Shown in pieces: positions 1 through 7,849 of a stretch of 64,000 nucleotides of DNA. Position 1 is the first letter of the stretch, and each line of letters starts with the position of its first letter. Both the position numbers and the translations under genes were made by a program. This DNA comes from Amycolatopsis azurea DSM 43854 (GTDB lineage: Bacteria; Actinomycetota; Actinomycetes; Mycobacteriales; Pseudonocardiaceae), in assembly GCF_001995215.1 (NCBI RefSeq), contig NZ_MUXN01000028.1:62001-126000 (forward strand). The letters are read 5' to 3'. The notes beneath the pieces were generated by a model. The model ran no database searches, had not been told where the DNA came from, and saw only the letters and a list, made by a program, of their open reading frames with translations.

Positions 1-278
1 TCCCGGCACGCGGCGGCGAAGATCTCGGTTTCCTCGCCGGGAATGGTCGCGGCGGTCTCGTACATCTCCTTGGGGTCGTACATGATGCCCTGTGTCGAGT
101 ACTCCGGGAAGATCACCAGGTCCATCCCGGGCAGCCCGGTCTTCATACCCACCACCATTTCGGCGATCTTGCGGGCGTTGTCGAGGACTTCGGCCTTGGT
201 GTGCAGCCGAGGCATCTTGTAGTTGACCACCGCGACGCCGACCGTGTCCGGGCTGGCGGAAATGTCACCGTGTCGCAT
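1..278 (-). CDS. amiE: Aliphatic amidase AmiE (5' part, runs off left edge)
   Basis: Hydrolyses short-chain amides such as acetamide to the carboxylic acid plus ammonia in the cytoplasm; nitrilase superfamily. Only the first 92 codons are in the window. The ATG at 276-278 opens MRHGDISASPDTVG, and the glutamate of the family's Glu-Lys-Cys triad falls at residue 59 in FPEYS, the same position as in Pseudomonas AmiE as I remember it. The gene overlaps the 3' end of the AmiS-type gene by 14 nt, so the two are translationally coupled in one minus-strand operon. The Lys and Cys of the triad lie outside the window. Confidence 0.93.
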   Translation of the reverse strand, partial: MRHGDISASPDTVGVAVVNYKMPRLHTKAEVLDNARKIAEMVVGMKTGLPGMDLVIFPEYSTQGIMYDPKEMYETAATIPGEETEIFAAACR

Positions 279-888
279 GAAGACTCCTTTTCTCGGAACG
301 GTTTTTCAGGACGTCGAGGGAACCGGCCGTCGCCACCAGTGCCACCGCGATCGCGGCCGCCAGCAACGCCGTCCCGGCGTCGCTGCGATAGGCGCCGGTC
401 AGGCCGAGGAAGGCGGGCACCGTGCAGGTCGGCTGGCTGAGCAGCAGGACGGTCCAGCCGGTGAACCGGGTCAGGCGTTCCCTGCCGAGGCCGAGCACCA
501 GGAAGAACAAGCCCCACAACAGCGCCCAGGACAGCCAGATGACGCCGAACACCGGATCGTCGTCGTGCCAGAACGCGATTCCCGCGTACACCACGGCGGC
601 GCCCGCCACGAAGAGCGAGAACCAGCCGATGCCTTCCGGCTCCAGCCCGGCGAGGTTCGCGATGCCGACGTACAGGTAGGTGAAACCGAACAGGTACAGG
701 CCGGACGCGGCGAGGATCGCGTCCGGATTCCCGCCCGCCTGGACGATCAGCACGGTCGGGGTGACGCATTGCAGTGCGCCGACGAACAGGTTCAGTACCG
801 CCGCCGAGCGGGGCGGTATCCGGCCGAGCAACATCAGGCCGTTGATCATCAAGGCGGCGCCGACGTAGAGCAGGCCCACGTTGCCCAT
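265..888 (-). CDS. amiS: AmiS/UreI family amide or urea channel
   Basis: Inner-membrane channel of the AmiS/UreI family, expected to pass short amides or urea to the cytoplasmic amidase. About 207 residues with six hydrophobic segments, short loops and a basic C-terminus, the usual size. The start is taken as ATG 888 because GGAGG (894-898) sits 5 nt before it; the GTG at 894 overlaps that ribosome site. It lies between the AmiC-like gene (86 nt gap) and amiE (14 nt overlap). The gap upstream carries a palindrome resembling the one at the MarR promoter. Confidence 0.88.
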   Translation of the reverse strand: MGNVGLLYVGAALMINGLMLLGRIPPRSAAVLNLFVGALQCVTPTVLIVQAGGNPDAILAASGLYLFGFTYLYVGIANLAGLEPEGIGWFSLFVAGAAVVYAGIAFWHDDDPVFGVIWLSWALLWGLFFLVLGLGRERLTRFTGWTVLLLSQPTCTVPAFLGLTGAYRSDAGTALLAAAIAVALVATAGSLDVLKNRSEKRSLHATR

Positions 889-923
889 GCTCACCTCCGC
901 GTAACGTGCATCACGTGGAATAA

Positions 924-935
924 TTTCAAATGAAA
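924..935. promoter_or_regulatory. Operator-like palindrome TTTCA-AA-TGAAA
   Basis: A perfect 5+5 bp inverted repeat with a 2-nt spacer in the gap between the AmiC-like gene and amiS. It has the same design (TTYCA-N2-TGRAA) as the palindrome at 2087-2098 in front of the marR gene, so it could be a second site for that regulator and control amiS-amiE separately. This is inference from sequence only. Confidence 0.4.
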
Positions 936-973
936 GTATGTGGTGTGCCGGAGGGAGTCAAGAGGGTCTGGTT

Positions 974-2050
974 CTACAGCCGGGTGAGGACTTCGAAGTC
1001 GTAACCGTCGGCGACCGCGAGATGGACGTGCTGGTCGGCCTGCTGCCCGCGGAATTCGACCGTGCCGCGCGGACCGTGGTAGGCGACGCCGTCGATCGCC
1101 GCGTTGAGCGCGGGCAGCTCCGGTGTCCCCGCCCGGCGGACGAGTTCCGCCAGCGTGTGCAGTCCCTCGTAACAGGATTCGGCGGCGTTGTTCAAGGCCG
1201 GCGCGCCGGGACCGTTGCGGTCGACGTAGCGGCCGAGCAGATCCATCGCGTCGGCGGTGACCATGGACCGGAAGTAGGCGGCGGAGACGTAGAGGTTTCC
1301 GGTGGTGTTCGCTCCGCTGGCGAGGAGCATGTTCTCCTCCATCAGCGGGCTGAAGCGGATCAGGCGGTCACTGAGCCCGTGTGCGGCGAAGGCCCGGTTG
1401 AAGCGGACCGCGTCCTGCCCGACCAGCAACATGAGTACACCGTCGCTTGTGGACTGTTCGACCGAACGGACCACTGTGGACATGTCGCCCTCGCCGAGCC
1501 CGACGAACGCCTCGCCGGTGATGCGCAGGCCGAGATCCTTGGCGTAGTGCCGGATCGCCCGCGCCGACCGGTGTGGCCAGACGTAGTCGTCGCCGACGAC
1601 GAACCAGCGCCGGGCGCCGAGGTGGTCGCGCAGCCAGCGCAGGGCCGGTTCGATCTGGCAGCGTGGTGTCTCGCCGGTGCAGAAGATGCCCGAGCGGCGC
1701 TCGCCGCCTTCGTAGAGCGAGGTGTACACGTACGGGATCCTGTCGGCCACGACCGGCGCGAGCGCGTTCCGGACCGACGAGATGTGCCAGCCGCTCACCG
1801 CGTCGACCCGTCCGCCCTCGACCAGTCGTCTCAGGTCTTCGGCCACTTGACCGGGACTGCCGCCGCCGTCGACCACCTCGGCCTCGACCTGTCTGCCGAG
1901 GATGCCGCCGGACTCGTTGAGTTCGTGGACGGCCAGTTCCGTGATCGCCTCGCAGGACGGGCCGAACAGCCCGGCGGGCCCCTGCAACGGGACCACCATG
2001 GCCACACGCCAGGTGTCGTCGCGGGGCCGTGTGGCGAGGCGTAGGGGCAT
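974..2050 (-). CDS. AmiC-like amide-binding protein (type 1 periplasmic-binding fold, cytoplasmic)
   Basis: A 358-residue protein of the type 1 periplasmic-binding fold, nearest to AmiC/UrtA ligand sensors for short amides or urea. It opens at residues 16-30 with VAMVVPLQGPAG, the usual first strand and loop, and has no signal peptide or lipobox. That argues for a cytoplasmic sensor like Pseudomonas AmiC rather than a transporter component. Start ATG 2048-2050 is preceded by a GGAG. It heads the amiS-amiE operon and is divergent from a MarR regulator across 87 nt. No AmiR-type antiterminator is present, so signalling would have to use another partner. UrtA-like binding protein is the alternative. 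Confidence 0.78.
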   Translation of the reverse strand: MPLRLATRPRDDTWRVAMVVPLQGPAGLFGPSCEAITELAVHELNESGGILGRQVEAEVVDGGGSPGQVAEDLRRLVEGGRVDAVSGWHISSVRNALAPVVADRIPYVYTSLYEGGERRSGIFCTGETPRCQIEPALRWLRDHLGARRWFVVGDDYVWPHRSARAIRHYAKDLGLRITGEAFVGLGEGDMSTVVRSVEQSTSDGVLMLLVGQDAVRFNRAFAAHGLSDRLIRFSPLMEENMLLASGANTTGNLYVSAAYFRSMVTADAMDLLGRYVDRNGPGAPALNNAAESCYEGLHTLAELVRRAGTPELPALNAAIDGVAYHGPRGTVEFRGQQADQHVHLAVADGYDFEVLTRL

Positions 2051-2085
2051 GGCGCTCCGTGCGGTGGCCCGGTAAGGTCAAAGTG

Positions 2086-2099
2086 CTTCCACCTGGAAG
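2086..2099. promoter_or_regulatory. Operator-like palindrome CTTCCA-CC-TGGAAG
   Basis: A perfect 6+6 bp inverted repeat with a 2-nt spacer in the 87-nt divergent region between the AmiC-like gene and the marR gene. Size and position suit a MarR dimer acting on both promoters, and a sister site lies at 924-935. Confidence 0.5.
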
Positions 2100-2137
2100 T
2101 ATTGCGAGGGTGTCCGGTTTTGGCAAGGGGACGGGAT

Positions 2138-2548
2138 ATGGGGACACGCGGCGTCGCGACCGCCGGAATGTCGATCACCGGCTCGCTCACCCGTGCCGCC
2201 AGGGCCGTCGCCGCCAAGGTCGAGCAGGTGCTCGCCAAGGAAGGCCTCACCCTGGACCAGTGGCTGGTGCTGGACGCGCTGAGCGGCAAGGGCGGCCTCG
2301 CGATGGCCGATCTCGCCGACCGGACGCTGGCCACCGCTCCGACGCTGACCAGAGTGGTCGACAAACTGGTGACCACCGCGCAGGCCTACCGCGAGGTCGA
2401 CGCCGCCGACAGGCGCCGCGTACTCGTCCACCTCAGCGCCCGCGGTCGGGCGACGTACCGGCGCGTGGCCGCGAAGGTGTCGGAAGTGGAAGCCCGGCTC
2501 GACATGCCGGACGAACTGCTCACGGCGCTGCGGGGTCTCGGCGACTGA
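2138..2548 (+). CDS. MarR family transcriptional regulator
   Basis: A 136-residue winged-helix regulator. Residues about 48-72 form the helix-turn-helix (LAMADLADRTLATAP, then the recognition helix), followed by the wing with the family signature around DAADRRRVLVHLSARG. The ATG at 2138 is chosen because AAGGGGA lies just upstream; the longer frame from TTG 2102 would run through the operator-promoter zone. It is divergent from the amide operon and is the obvious candidate for its control, probably as a repressor relieved by a ligand. The ligand is not visible. Confidence 0.85.
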   Translation: MGTRGVATAGMSITGSLTRAARAVAAKVEQVLAKEGLTLDQWLVLDALSGKGGLAMADLADRTLATAPTLTRVVDKLVTTAQAYREVDAADRRRVLVHLSARGRATYRRVAAKVSEVEARLDMPDELLTALRGLGD

Positions 2549-2551
2549 AGG

Positions 2552-3184
2552 TCAGGCGTGCACCGGTGTCTTCGCCTTGACCAAGGCGACGATGCCGAGG
2601 ACTCCGGCGACGATGAGCGCGACGAGCACGAACAGCGCGGCCACCACGAACACCACCCGGAAACCGGTGACGTCCGAGAGCAGCCCGCCGAGGACCGGTG
2701 CGAGCACCAAGGCGAGGACACCGAGGCCCGCCGTGACCCCGGCCGCGGCGCCGCGACCGGCCTGGAGCCGCCGGATCAGGGCGACGGTCACCCCGAGGAC
2801 GGCGCCCGCGCCGAGCCCGGTGAGCACCCGGCCGACCAGGAACAGGCCGCTGTTGGGGACGAAGGCGATCAGCAACACGCCGAGGAGCATCAAGACGATC
2901 GCGGGCACGGTCACCGGCGTCGGGAAGCGCGCGCCGGGAAGCAGGCCTGCCGGGAAGGCGATCGCGGCCGCCACGAGATACGCGACGAGGCCGTTCAGCA
3001 GCAGGGACCGGTCGGACATGCCCAGATCGATCTGCAAGGCCGATCCGCCGTCGAAACGGTAGATGACGGTGACCAGGAAGAGACCGATGAGCGCGGCGAA
3101 GCCGGGTCCGATGAGCAGCCACCAGGGAGGCCCGGCGGTCGGCTGCGGGTCGCGCTGTGTCGGCGTCGGCACATACATGCGCAC
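2552..3184 (-). CDS. Half-size MFS-like membrane protein
   Basis: About 210 residues with roughly six membrane segments (near residues 22-42, 60-82, 92-112, 115-135, 145-165 and 175-202). The motif GRVLTGLGAGAVLG resembles the glycine-rich region of major facilitator proteins. It is half the length of an MFS transporter and there is no second half or frameshift nearby, so it may act as a dimer or have another role. The start is GTG 3184 or ATG 3178; TATAGG lies just upstream, compatible with a leaderless transcript. It converges on the marR gene, the two stops being 4 nt apart. Substrate unknown. Confidence 0.7.
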   Translation of the reverse strand: MRMYVPTPTQRDPQPTAGPPWWLLIGPGFAALIGLFLVTVIYRFDGGSALQIDLGMSDRSLLLNGLVAYLVAAAIAFPAGLLPGARFPTPVTVPAIVLMLLGVLLIAFVPNSGLFLVGRVLTGLGAGAVLGVTVALIRRLQAGRGAAAGVTAGLGVLALVLAPVLGGLLSDVTGFRVVFVVAALFVLVALIVAGVLGIVALVKAKTPVHA

Positions 3185-3597
3185 AACCTATAGCGCCCGG
3201 CGTCGCCGGTGGACCACTTCGCCGAGAATGCCGTGCCCCGGCTACCATGGCCAGGACGCCACGTCTGCCGCCGGATCGCCCGCAGGGGCGGCTTCTTGCC
3301 GCCGTGCAATCTGAGATTTGATCGCATTGATGAAATTCTCATAGTGAAGCGGATTTCACGCGATTTCGGTCTTGGGTTTGCTATTTCAGGGTTGAAAGCA
3401 GCTTCGAGTCGCGATGTCCTATGACCTGCCGGGATGCGACTGCCTCTTGCGTGACAGCAAGTTTGTCACGGCCTATTCACTGATGGTAATCGTCCGCTAC
3501 GGTGATCGGTGCGGCTGATCGTCTTGACCGATCGCGGGCTGATCAGTCGCACCGATCCGTGTTGAGGGGCGAAGCGCGCGAGGGGACACGAGCAGCT
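3185..3597. other. Intergenic region, relatively AT-rich, no gene seen
   Basis: 413 nt between divergent genes. The middle (about 3310-3490) is clearly richer in A and T than its surroundings. No RNA gene or convincing short coding frame was found. The right part holds a 17-bp inverted repeat, listed separately. Confidence 0.5.
3504..3557. repeat. 17-bp inverted repeat upstream of the EspG cassette
   Basis: Left arm 3504-3520 (GATCGGTGCGGCTGATC) and right arm 3541-3557 (GATCAGTCGCACCGATC) are reverse complements with one mismatch, separated by 20 nt. The right arm ends 40 nt before the first ATG of the cassette. It could be a two-site operator or a leader hairpin; no regulator gene lies beside it. 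Confidence 0.5.
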
Positions 3598-4110
3598 ATG
3601 ACAGAGCCGGAAAGACAGGTCGGTCCGTGGTTGGCGGGGGTTGATTTCGCCATCGCGGACCGGGCCGCCGTCTACGACAGGACGACCGACTACGGAGCTG
3701 CGTCGCTGGAAGCCGCTGCGGGTTACACGTTGGACCCCGCGGCAGCGCACGACATGCTCAGTCAGACGTCCGAAGCCTTGGAGATGCTGCAAGCGGTGAA
3801 GGCGGACGCCGTGAACCTGCAGAGTGTCCGGCCGCCGGCGCAAGACCCTGCGAGTAGTGCGTATAACACCCGGCTGACCAACGGTTCTGGTGGCATTTTC
3901 GATCATGCTCTGGTGCAGATCGATATCGAAATCGCTTATCTCGAAGAGTTGAAAGGCAAGATCAAAGAAGCCTTTGCGAAAATCAACGGTCGCGAGGCCA
4001 CCGCCGCCGACGAGATGAGACGTGCCGGCAATCAGCCACCGATTTCGCCGACACAGTCGCCACCGCCGCCACCGCCGCCACCGCCGGGAAAGGGAGGGGC
4101 AGCCGGATGA
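3598..4110 (+). CDS. Unrecognised protein, probable type VII secretion cassette member
   Basis: 170 residues. Mostly alpha-helical by appearance, with a central acidic stretch (ALVQIDIEIAYLEELKGKIK, about residues 102-121) and a short polyproline C-terminus (about nine prolines) ending GKGGAAG. No signal peptide or membrane segment. The ATG at 3598 follows GAGGGGA. Its stop overlaps the start of the DUF3558 lipoprotein by 4 nt, so it is the first gene of a four-gene cassette with a PPE-like protein and EspG. By position it could be the PE-like or small helical partner of the PPE-like protein; I do not recognise the family. Confidence 0.75.
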   Translation: MTEPERQVGPWLAGVDFAIADRAAVYDRTTDYGAASLEAAAGYTLDPAAAHDMLSQTSEALEMLQAVKADAVNLQSVRPPAQDPASSAYNTRLTNGSGGIFDHALVQIDIEIAYLEELKGKIKEAFAKINGREATAADEMRRAGNQPPISPTQSPPPPPPPPPGKGGAAG

Positions 4111-4757
4111 CCCGCCGCTTCGTCTTGTCCGTTTGTGTGATCGTGGCGGCCGTGGGTCTGTTGTCCGCGTGCGGGGGAAGAGTTCCCGGGAACGGGGACA
4201 CGCCTTCGCCGGGAAGTTCGTCGACCCCGCCTTCGTCGTCCGCGCCGTCAGGGTTGCCGTATGCCGGAGCGCCGAAGGTGGCCAGTCCACTGCCCGCGTC
4301 GGTTCTCGCGGGTGATCCGTGCACGGATGCCCTCACGCCTTCGCAAACCGACGTTCTCCTTGGCTCGCCGGTGAAAGTCACGCCCAGGAACCTTCCGGAA
4401 CTCGGCGCCGTGTGTGCGTGGTCGAACCTGGAACGCGGGTCACGCATAGACGTCACCTATGACACGACCACCCATACCGGGCTGAGCAAGCTCTATCAGA
4501 ATACGAAGCCGCAGTCCGGCGTGTGGAAGCCGTTGACCGATGTTCAGGGTTTTCCCGCCGTGGCCCATGCCGGGCAGCCCGGGCAGAAACCTCCCGTCGA
4601 CTTCTGTGTTGTGTCGGTCGGGCTCGCCGATGATCTCGCCATCGACGTGTCCCTGTTTCTCGGCCCGGCCAAACGAGGCGCTGTCGATCCGTGCGATGTC
4701 GCCGGGCAGGCCGCTGGTGCCGTGGCGATCACGCTGAAGGCCAAGGCGGGTGAGTGA
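4107..4757 (+). CDS. DUF3558 family lipoprotein
   Basis: A 216-residue exported lipoprotein. Residues 1-22 form a lipoprotein signal with lipobox LLSAC (Cys22), followed by a Ser/Pro-rich linker to about residue 48. The folded domain then has four cysteines (GDPCTDAL, AVCAWSN, DFCVVS, DPCDVA), the DUF3558 pattern common in Pseudonocardiaceae and mycobacteria. It overlaps the previous gene by 4 nt and the next by a few nt. These proteins commonly accompany EspG/PPE-like genes; the function is unknown, perhaps an envelope receptor or scaffold. Confidence 0.85.
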   Translation: MTRRFVLSVCVIVAAVGLLSACGGRVPGNGDTPSPGSSSTPPSSSAPSGLPYAGAPKVASPLPASVLAGDPCTDALTPSQTDVLLGSPVKVTPRNLPELGAVCAWSNLERGSRIDVTYDTTTHTGLSKLYQNTKPQSGVWKPLTDVQGFPAVAHAGQPGQKPPVDFCVVSVGLADDLAIDVSLFLGPAKRGAVDPCDVAGQAAGAVAITLKAKAGE

Positions 4758-6097
4758 GCATGTTTCCGTTCGATCAGTTGGGGCGCGCCGCCAAAGCCCT
4801 GGTAAAAGAGGCGGAGAAGATCGGCACCGCGGTCGCGCGCACCGCTGAAGACGCTCTTGGCTGGGCGGGTGACGTCCTGAGCGGGAACGTCGGCGCTCAG
4901 GCGATGCCCGTTCCCGAAGTCGTCAGACTCGTGCAAGCCGGGGACAGTTCGAGTTGGTTCCGCAACAGCGATACCGCGCACCGCGCGTCGAACAAGCACA
5001 GTGAGGTCGCGGCGAAGCTGTCGAACATGCTCAACAACCTGGAGCCCGCGTGGACCGGCAAGGCGGCCGAGGGGGCGCGTGAACGCACCAAAGCGTTCAC
5101 GACCGCGGTCGATTCGGCGGGGTCGGCCTTGAACGCCAACGGCGATAATGTCGCAGACTCCGCGCACGGGTTCAATCGCGCCAAGGACTCGATGGAGCCG
5201 ATGGGCGAACCGCCGGACAAGGGATTCCTCGATGTCGTCTCCCCCTGGGACACCGACACCGAGAAGGCGATCAACGAGTACAACGCCAAAGCTCAGAAGA
5301 ATCTCGGCGTCTACCAGGCCTATGCCGCGCATGTCGATGGTCAAGGCCAGGGCTTGCGTGCCGATTACGGGGAGATAGTCCCGGAATTCGGTTCGTCGTC
5401 GACGGGCGATTCGACGCCTGTGCGTGGCTTCGGTGGACGTGGCGACAGTGGTGACAGCGGTGACGATCACCCGGCAAGGTCGGGTGGGCAGCCGATGACG
5501 CCGACGGTGGGCGGCGCGCCGCCTCCAGGGCCGGTTGCCGGTCCTGGGCATGCCGGTACCGGCTCAGTGAGTGGTCCTGGTTCGGTAACCGTGCCCGTCG
5601 CCGACGGCGGGCAGGTCAACGACAGGACGGCGGCGGCGGGCCACATCCCGCTCGACTCGCGTACCGGCCTGCCGCTGCCGAATACTCCGATCCCCGGCGT
5701 CACCGGTCCGGGCAGTGGTCCTGGCAGCGGTCCGACGGTGAGCGGGGTGAACCTGGTCGGCGGCCCCGGCGGAGGGGGTGCCGCCGGTGGACTGGGCGGT
5801 GCCGGGAAACCGAGCAAGGCGGGCGGGTTGCCGGGTAGTGGCCGCCAAACCGGCGCACGCGGCCCCGTTGAAGAAGCCGGGCGCGGTGGTGCAGGCGCGG
5901 GCCGCGGTGCGGGCGGTCGCCTGGCGAACGGTCCTGCCGGGATGGCTCCGGGGATGGGGCGCGGCGCGAAGGAAGAGGACAAGGAACGCCAAAGGAAATA
6001 CCTTCGGGAAGACGCCACGTTGTTCACCGATGAGGACAAGAAGTCGGTTGATCCGGTGACCGGGTTGCCTCCGACTCCGCCGACGATCGGCGCATGA
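4754..6097 (+). CDS. PPE-like/WXG100-type secreted substrate
   Basis: 447 residues. The N-terminal 200 are helical with a W-x-G turn (WTG at residues 100-102, in LEPAWTGKAAEGA) as in WXG100 and PPE proteins. Residues about 210-395 are Gly/Pro/Ser-rich low complexity. The end (about 396-447) is a charged conserved-looking tail containing KYLREDATLFTDED and a final TPPTIGA. It lacks a signal peptide, as expected for a type VII (ESX) substrate. Start is GTG 4754, overlapping the lipoprotein stop, or ATG 4760. The EspG gene follows, and EspG proteins are cytoplasmic chaperones for PE-PPE pairs. No ESX core gene is in the window. Confidence 0.78.
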   Translation: MSMFPFDQLGRAAKALVKEAEKIGTAVARTAEDALGWAGDVLSGNVGAQAMPVPEVVRLVQAGDSSSWFRNSDTAHRASNKHSEVAAKLSNMLNNLEPAWTGKAAEGARERTKAFTTAVDSAGSALNANGDNVADSAHGFNRAKDSMEPMGEPPDKGFLDVVSPWDTDTEKAINEYNAKAQKNLGVYQAYAAHVDGQGQGLRADYGEIVPEFGSSSTGDSTPVRGFGGRGDSGDSGDDHPARSGGQPMTPTVGGAPPPGPVAGPGHAGTGSVSGPGSVTVPVADGGQVNDRTAAAGHIPLDSRTGLPLPNTPIPGVTGPGSGPGSGPTVSGVNLVGGPGGGGAAGGLGGAGKPSKAGGLPGSGRQTGARGPVEEAGRGGAGAGRGAGGRLANGPAGMAPGMGRGAKEEDKERQRKYLREDATLFTDEDKKSVDPVTGLPPTPPTIGA

Positions 6098-6133
6098 CCC
6101 TATTCGGTTGGTTCACTTCGGAGTGTGCTCATC

Positions 6134-6889
6134 GTGGCTGTCCTCGACCGTCCCATCGTTGTCCCGAAAATGCTGTTCTTGTCCGCGTGGAACATGATCG
6201 ACACCGGCGCGGAGCCGCCTCCGGCGTTCGGCACGAACCTGCATTACTGGAGCACCGCCGACGCCCGTGGAACACTGGAGAAGCGTGCCCTCGGGTCCCT
6301 GGAAACCTTGGGGCTGGCGCGCAACGGCCGGCTGAACCCGATGTGGCGCGGCACCCTTACGGCACTGGCACAGGCTGATCGTGAGTACTACTCGTTCACC
6401 GTGTTCGAGGACGGCAAGAGCTGTTCGATCCTGATCGCCTCCCATGACGGGTACGCGCTGCGGGTGGTCATCGACGATCAGGTCGTCGCCCTCGCGCCGA
6501 TCGAGGACCGGTGGCACGCCACCGCACTGGTGGAGACGCTGCCGGAGGTGCCAGGGGCATCGGTGCGGGCGGTGAGTATGCCGAGGGAGTTTTACGACGA
6601 CCCCGAGCACGATCGGTCCGATCCGTTGGCCGAGCCGGTGGACACTCGAGACCGTGATCACCTGGCGGAGGTGCTCGCCCGTCCTCGGCGGGCGGTGCAC
6701 CAGCTCTACAGCGCGCGCCGCGACAACGGCGAAAGAGTGCGCAGTTCGCCGATCACCGTGATCGACCTCGCAGGCGAGGGCGGGCGGGTGGTGACGTATG
6801 TCAGCGGCGACGGTGACGTGGTGATGGTGCCCGGTACCGGGAGCGACCTGGTGGTGACGATCAACGACACCATGAACGGCCTCGGCTAG
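6134..6889 (+). CDS. EspG family ESX secretion chaperone
   Basis: About 251 residues. The N-terminal LSAWNMIDTG block and the overall layout match EspG proteins of Pseudonocardiaceae, the cytoplasmic chaperones that bind PPE-type substrates for type VII secretion. GTG 6134 is preferred because GGAG lies 10 nt upstream; the in-frame GTG at 6125 leaves only 1 nt. It follows the PPE-like gene by 36 nt and ends the cassette in front of a strong hairpin. No signal peptide or membrane segments. Confidence 0.78.
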   Translation: MAVLDRPIVVPKMLFLSAWNMIDTGAEPPPAFGTNLHYWSTADARGTLEKRALGSLETLGLARNGRLNPMWRGTLTALAQADREYYSFTVFEDGKSCSILIASHDGYALRVVIDDQVVALAPIEDRWHATALVETLPEVPGASVRAVSMPREFYDDPEHDRSDPLAEPVDTRDRDHLAEVLARPRRAVHQLYSARRDNGERVRSSPITVIDLAGEGGRVVTYVSGDGDVVMVPGTGSDLVVTINDTMNGLG

Positions 6890-6993
6890 CCGCGTTGCTC
6901 TCGTGACCGGGCACCGCATCGGTGAATTACTGGCACTTGACCTGCAAACCTCGGTGGACTTTGACCGTGGCTTCATGGTGTGTCGTGAGGATC

Positions 6994-7029
6994 GGGGACC
7001 CCTGGCCACTTTCGTGACCAGGGGTTCCC
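6994..7029. terminator. Bidirectional hairpin terminator between espG-like gene and tRNA-Arg
   Basis: A 16-position stem with one C-A mismatch and one G-U pair, core CCCCTGG/CCAGGGG, tetraloop TTTC. It separates the plus-strand EspG cassette from the convergent minus-strand tRNA gene. No long T-run follows, typical of actinobacteria. Confidence 0.7.
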
Positions 7030-7039
7030 TCTGGCGGCG

Positions 7040-7113
7040 TGCCCCCGGCAGGACTTGAACCTGCGACCTAGAGATTAGAAGGCTCTTGCTCTATCCAGCT
7101 GAGCTACGAGGGC
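7040..7113 (-). tRNA. tRNA-Arg (anticodon TCT)
   Basis: 74 nt, complete cloverleaf on the minus strand: acceptor GCCCTCG/CGGGGGC, D-arm GCTC/GAGC, anticodon loop CTTCTAA with anticodon TCT, T-arm GCAGG-TTCAAGT-CCTGC, discriminator A. CCA is not encoded. The anticodon stem AGAGC/TCTCT has a C31-U39 mismatch at the loop. It reads the rare AGA codon of this GC-rich genome. Confidence 0.95.
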
Positions 7114-7120
7114 CGACGTC

Positions 7121-7140
7121 GGCGACGTTGGGGTGTCGCC
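7121..7140. repeat. Small hairpin with GACGTT...GTC core
   Basis: GGCGAC (7121-7126) and GTCGCC (7135-7140) enclose the loop GTTGGGGT, 7 nt upstream of the tRNA-Arg gene. The core fits the conserved loop of the longer hairpins at 14365-14595 and 50539-50658. Confidence 0.4.
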
Positions 7141-7356
7141 CAGCATCGGCAGCTTAGCCGTCGCCAACCTGTCGATCGTTCGACACCGCCAGATCGTTTC
7201 AGTTCGAGCCCACCGTTTTTTGGAACGCCCGTGAGCGCGTCACGACGCGGGGTGACGCGCCCACGGGCCGGGGCCGCTTCGGGGGAGCGGCCCCTGGGTT
7301 CGTGCAGGTCGCGAGTCGACTCTTCCGCGAGCGACCGGCACGAACCGCCGGGGTGG

Positions 7357-7746
7357 TCAGTCCCAGATCTTGAGGGCGCGGATCACGAACGGTCCCTGGG
7401 GTACGTAGGTGCCGCCACCCGGATAGGTGATGAAATCTCCTTCGGTCGTGCACTCCTCGCTCTGGTAAATCGTCACGTCTCGGCTCAGCCGGTTGACGAA
7501 CGAATGTCCGTCGAATCCTTCGGGTAGCGGAATGCATTCCTCGGGATTTGAGGTGCGCAGGTCGAATTTGTGCACCGTGCCGCCGAAGGATTCTGCGCCC
7601 CAGACGCAGAACTCGCCCTTCTGGCAGGCGGGCGCGGGTGGCGCGGTGGCGGCGCTAGCGACTCCGGTGCTGGTCAGCAGGCCGAGCATGGCCAGCAGGA
7701 GCACGTGCGGGAGGCGTGCGCGCAGGTTCGTCAAACGTCGTTGCAT
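7357..7746 (-). CDS. Secreted peptidase inhibitor family I36 protein
   Basis: 129 residues. Residues 1-33 are a Sec signal peptide with basic n-region, hydrophobic core and an ASA-A cleavage site. The mature part has CQKGEFCVWGAESFGG, the start of the I36 (Streptomyces metalloproteinase inhibitor type) beta-sandwich, and four cysteines likely forming two disulfides. ATG 7746 is chosen over the upstream start because GGGGGAGAA lies 7 nt before it. Exported, probably inhibiting an extracellular protease or binding another ligand; many I36 homologues are uncharacterised. It stands alone between tRNA-Arg and the LacI regulator. Confidence 0.8.
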   Translation of the reverse strand: MQRRLTNLRARLPHVLLLAMLGLLTSTGVASAATAPPAPACQKGEFCVWGAESFGGTVHKFDLRTSNPEECIPLPEGFDGHSFVNRLSRDVTIYQSEECTTEGDFITYPGGGTYVPQGPFVIRALKIWD

Positions 7747-7849
7747 GGCTGGGTTCTCCCCCGTGGATCGGCGGCTCGAGGGCCGTCGGTGAATGTGTGA
7801 TTCCACGATGGCGCGCCCGGAAGGGTTTGTCTGCCCGCATTTCTACTTC

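Noticed and set aside
7040..7113. tRNA-Arg as attachment site of an integrated element
   Set aside because: No integrase gene and no repeat of the tRNA 3' end was found on either side.
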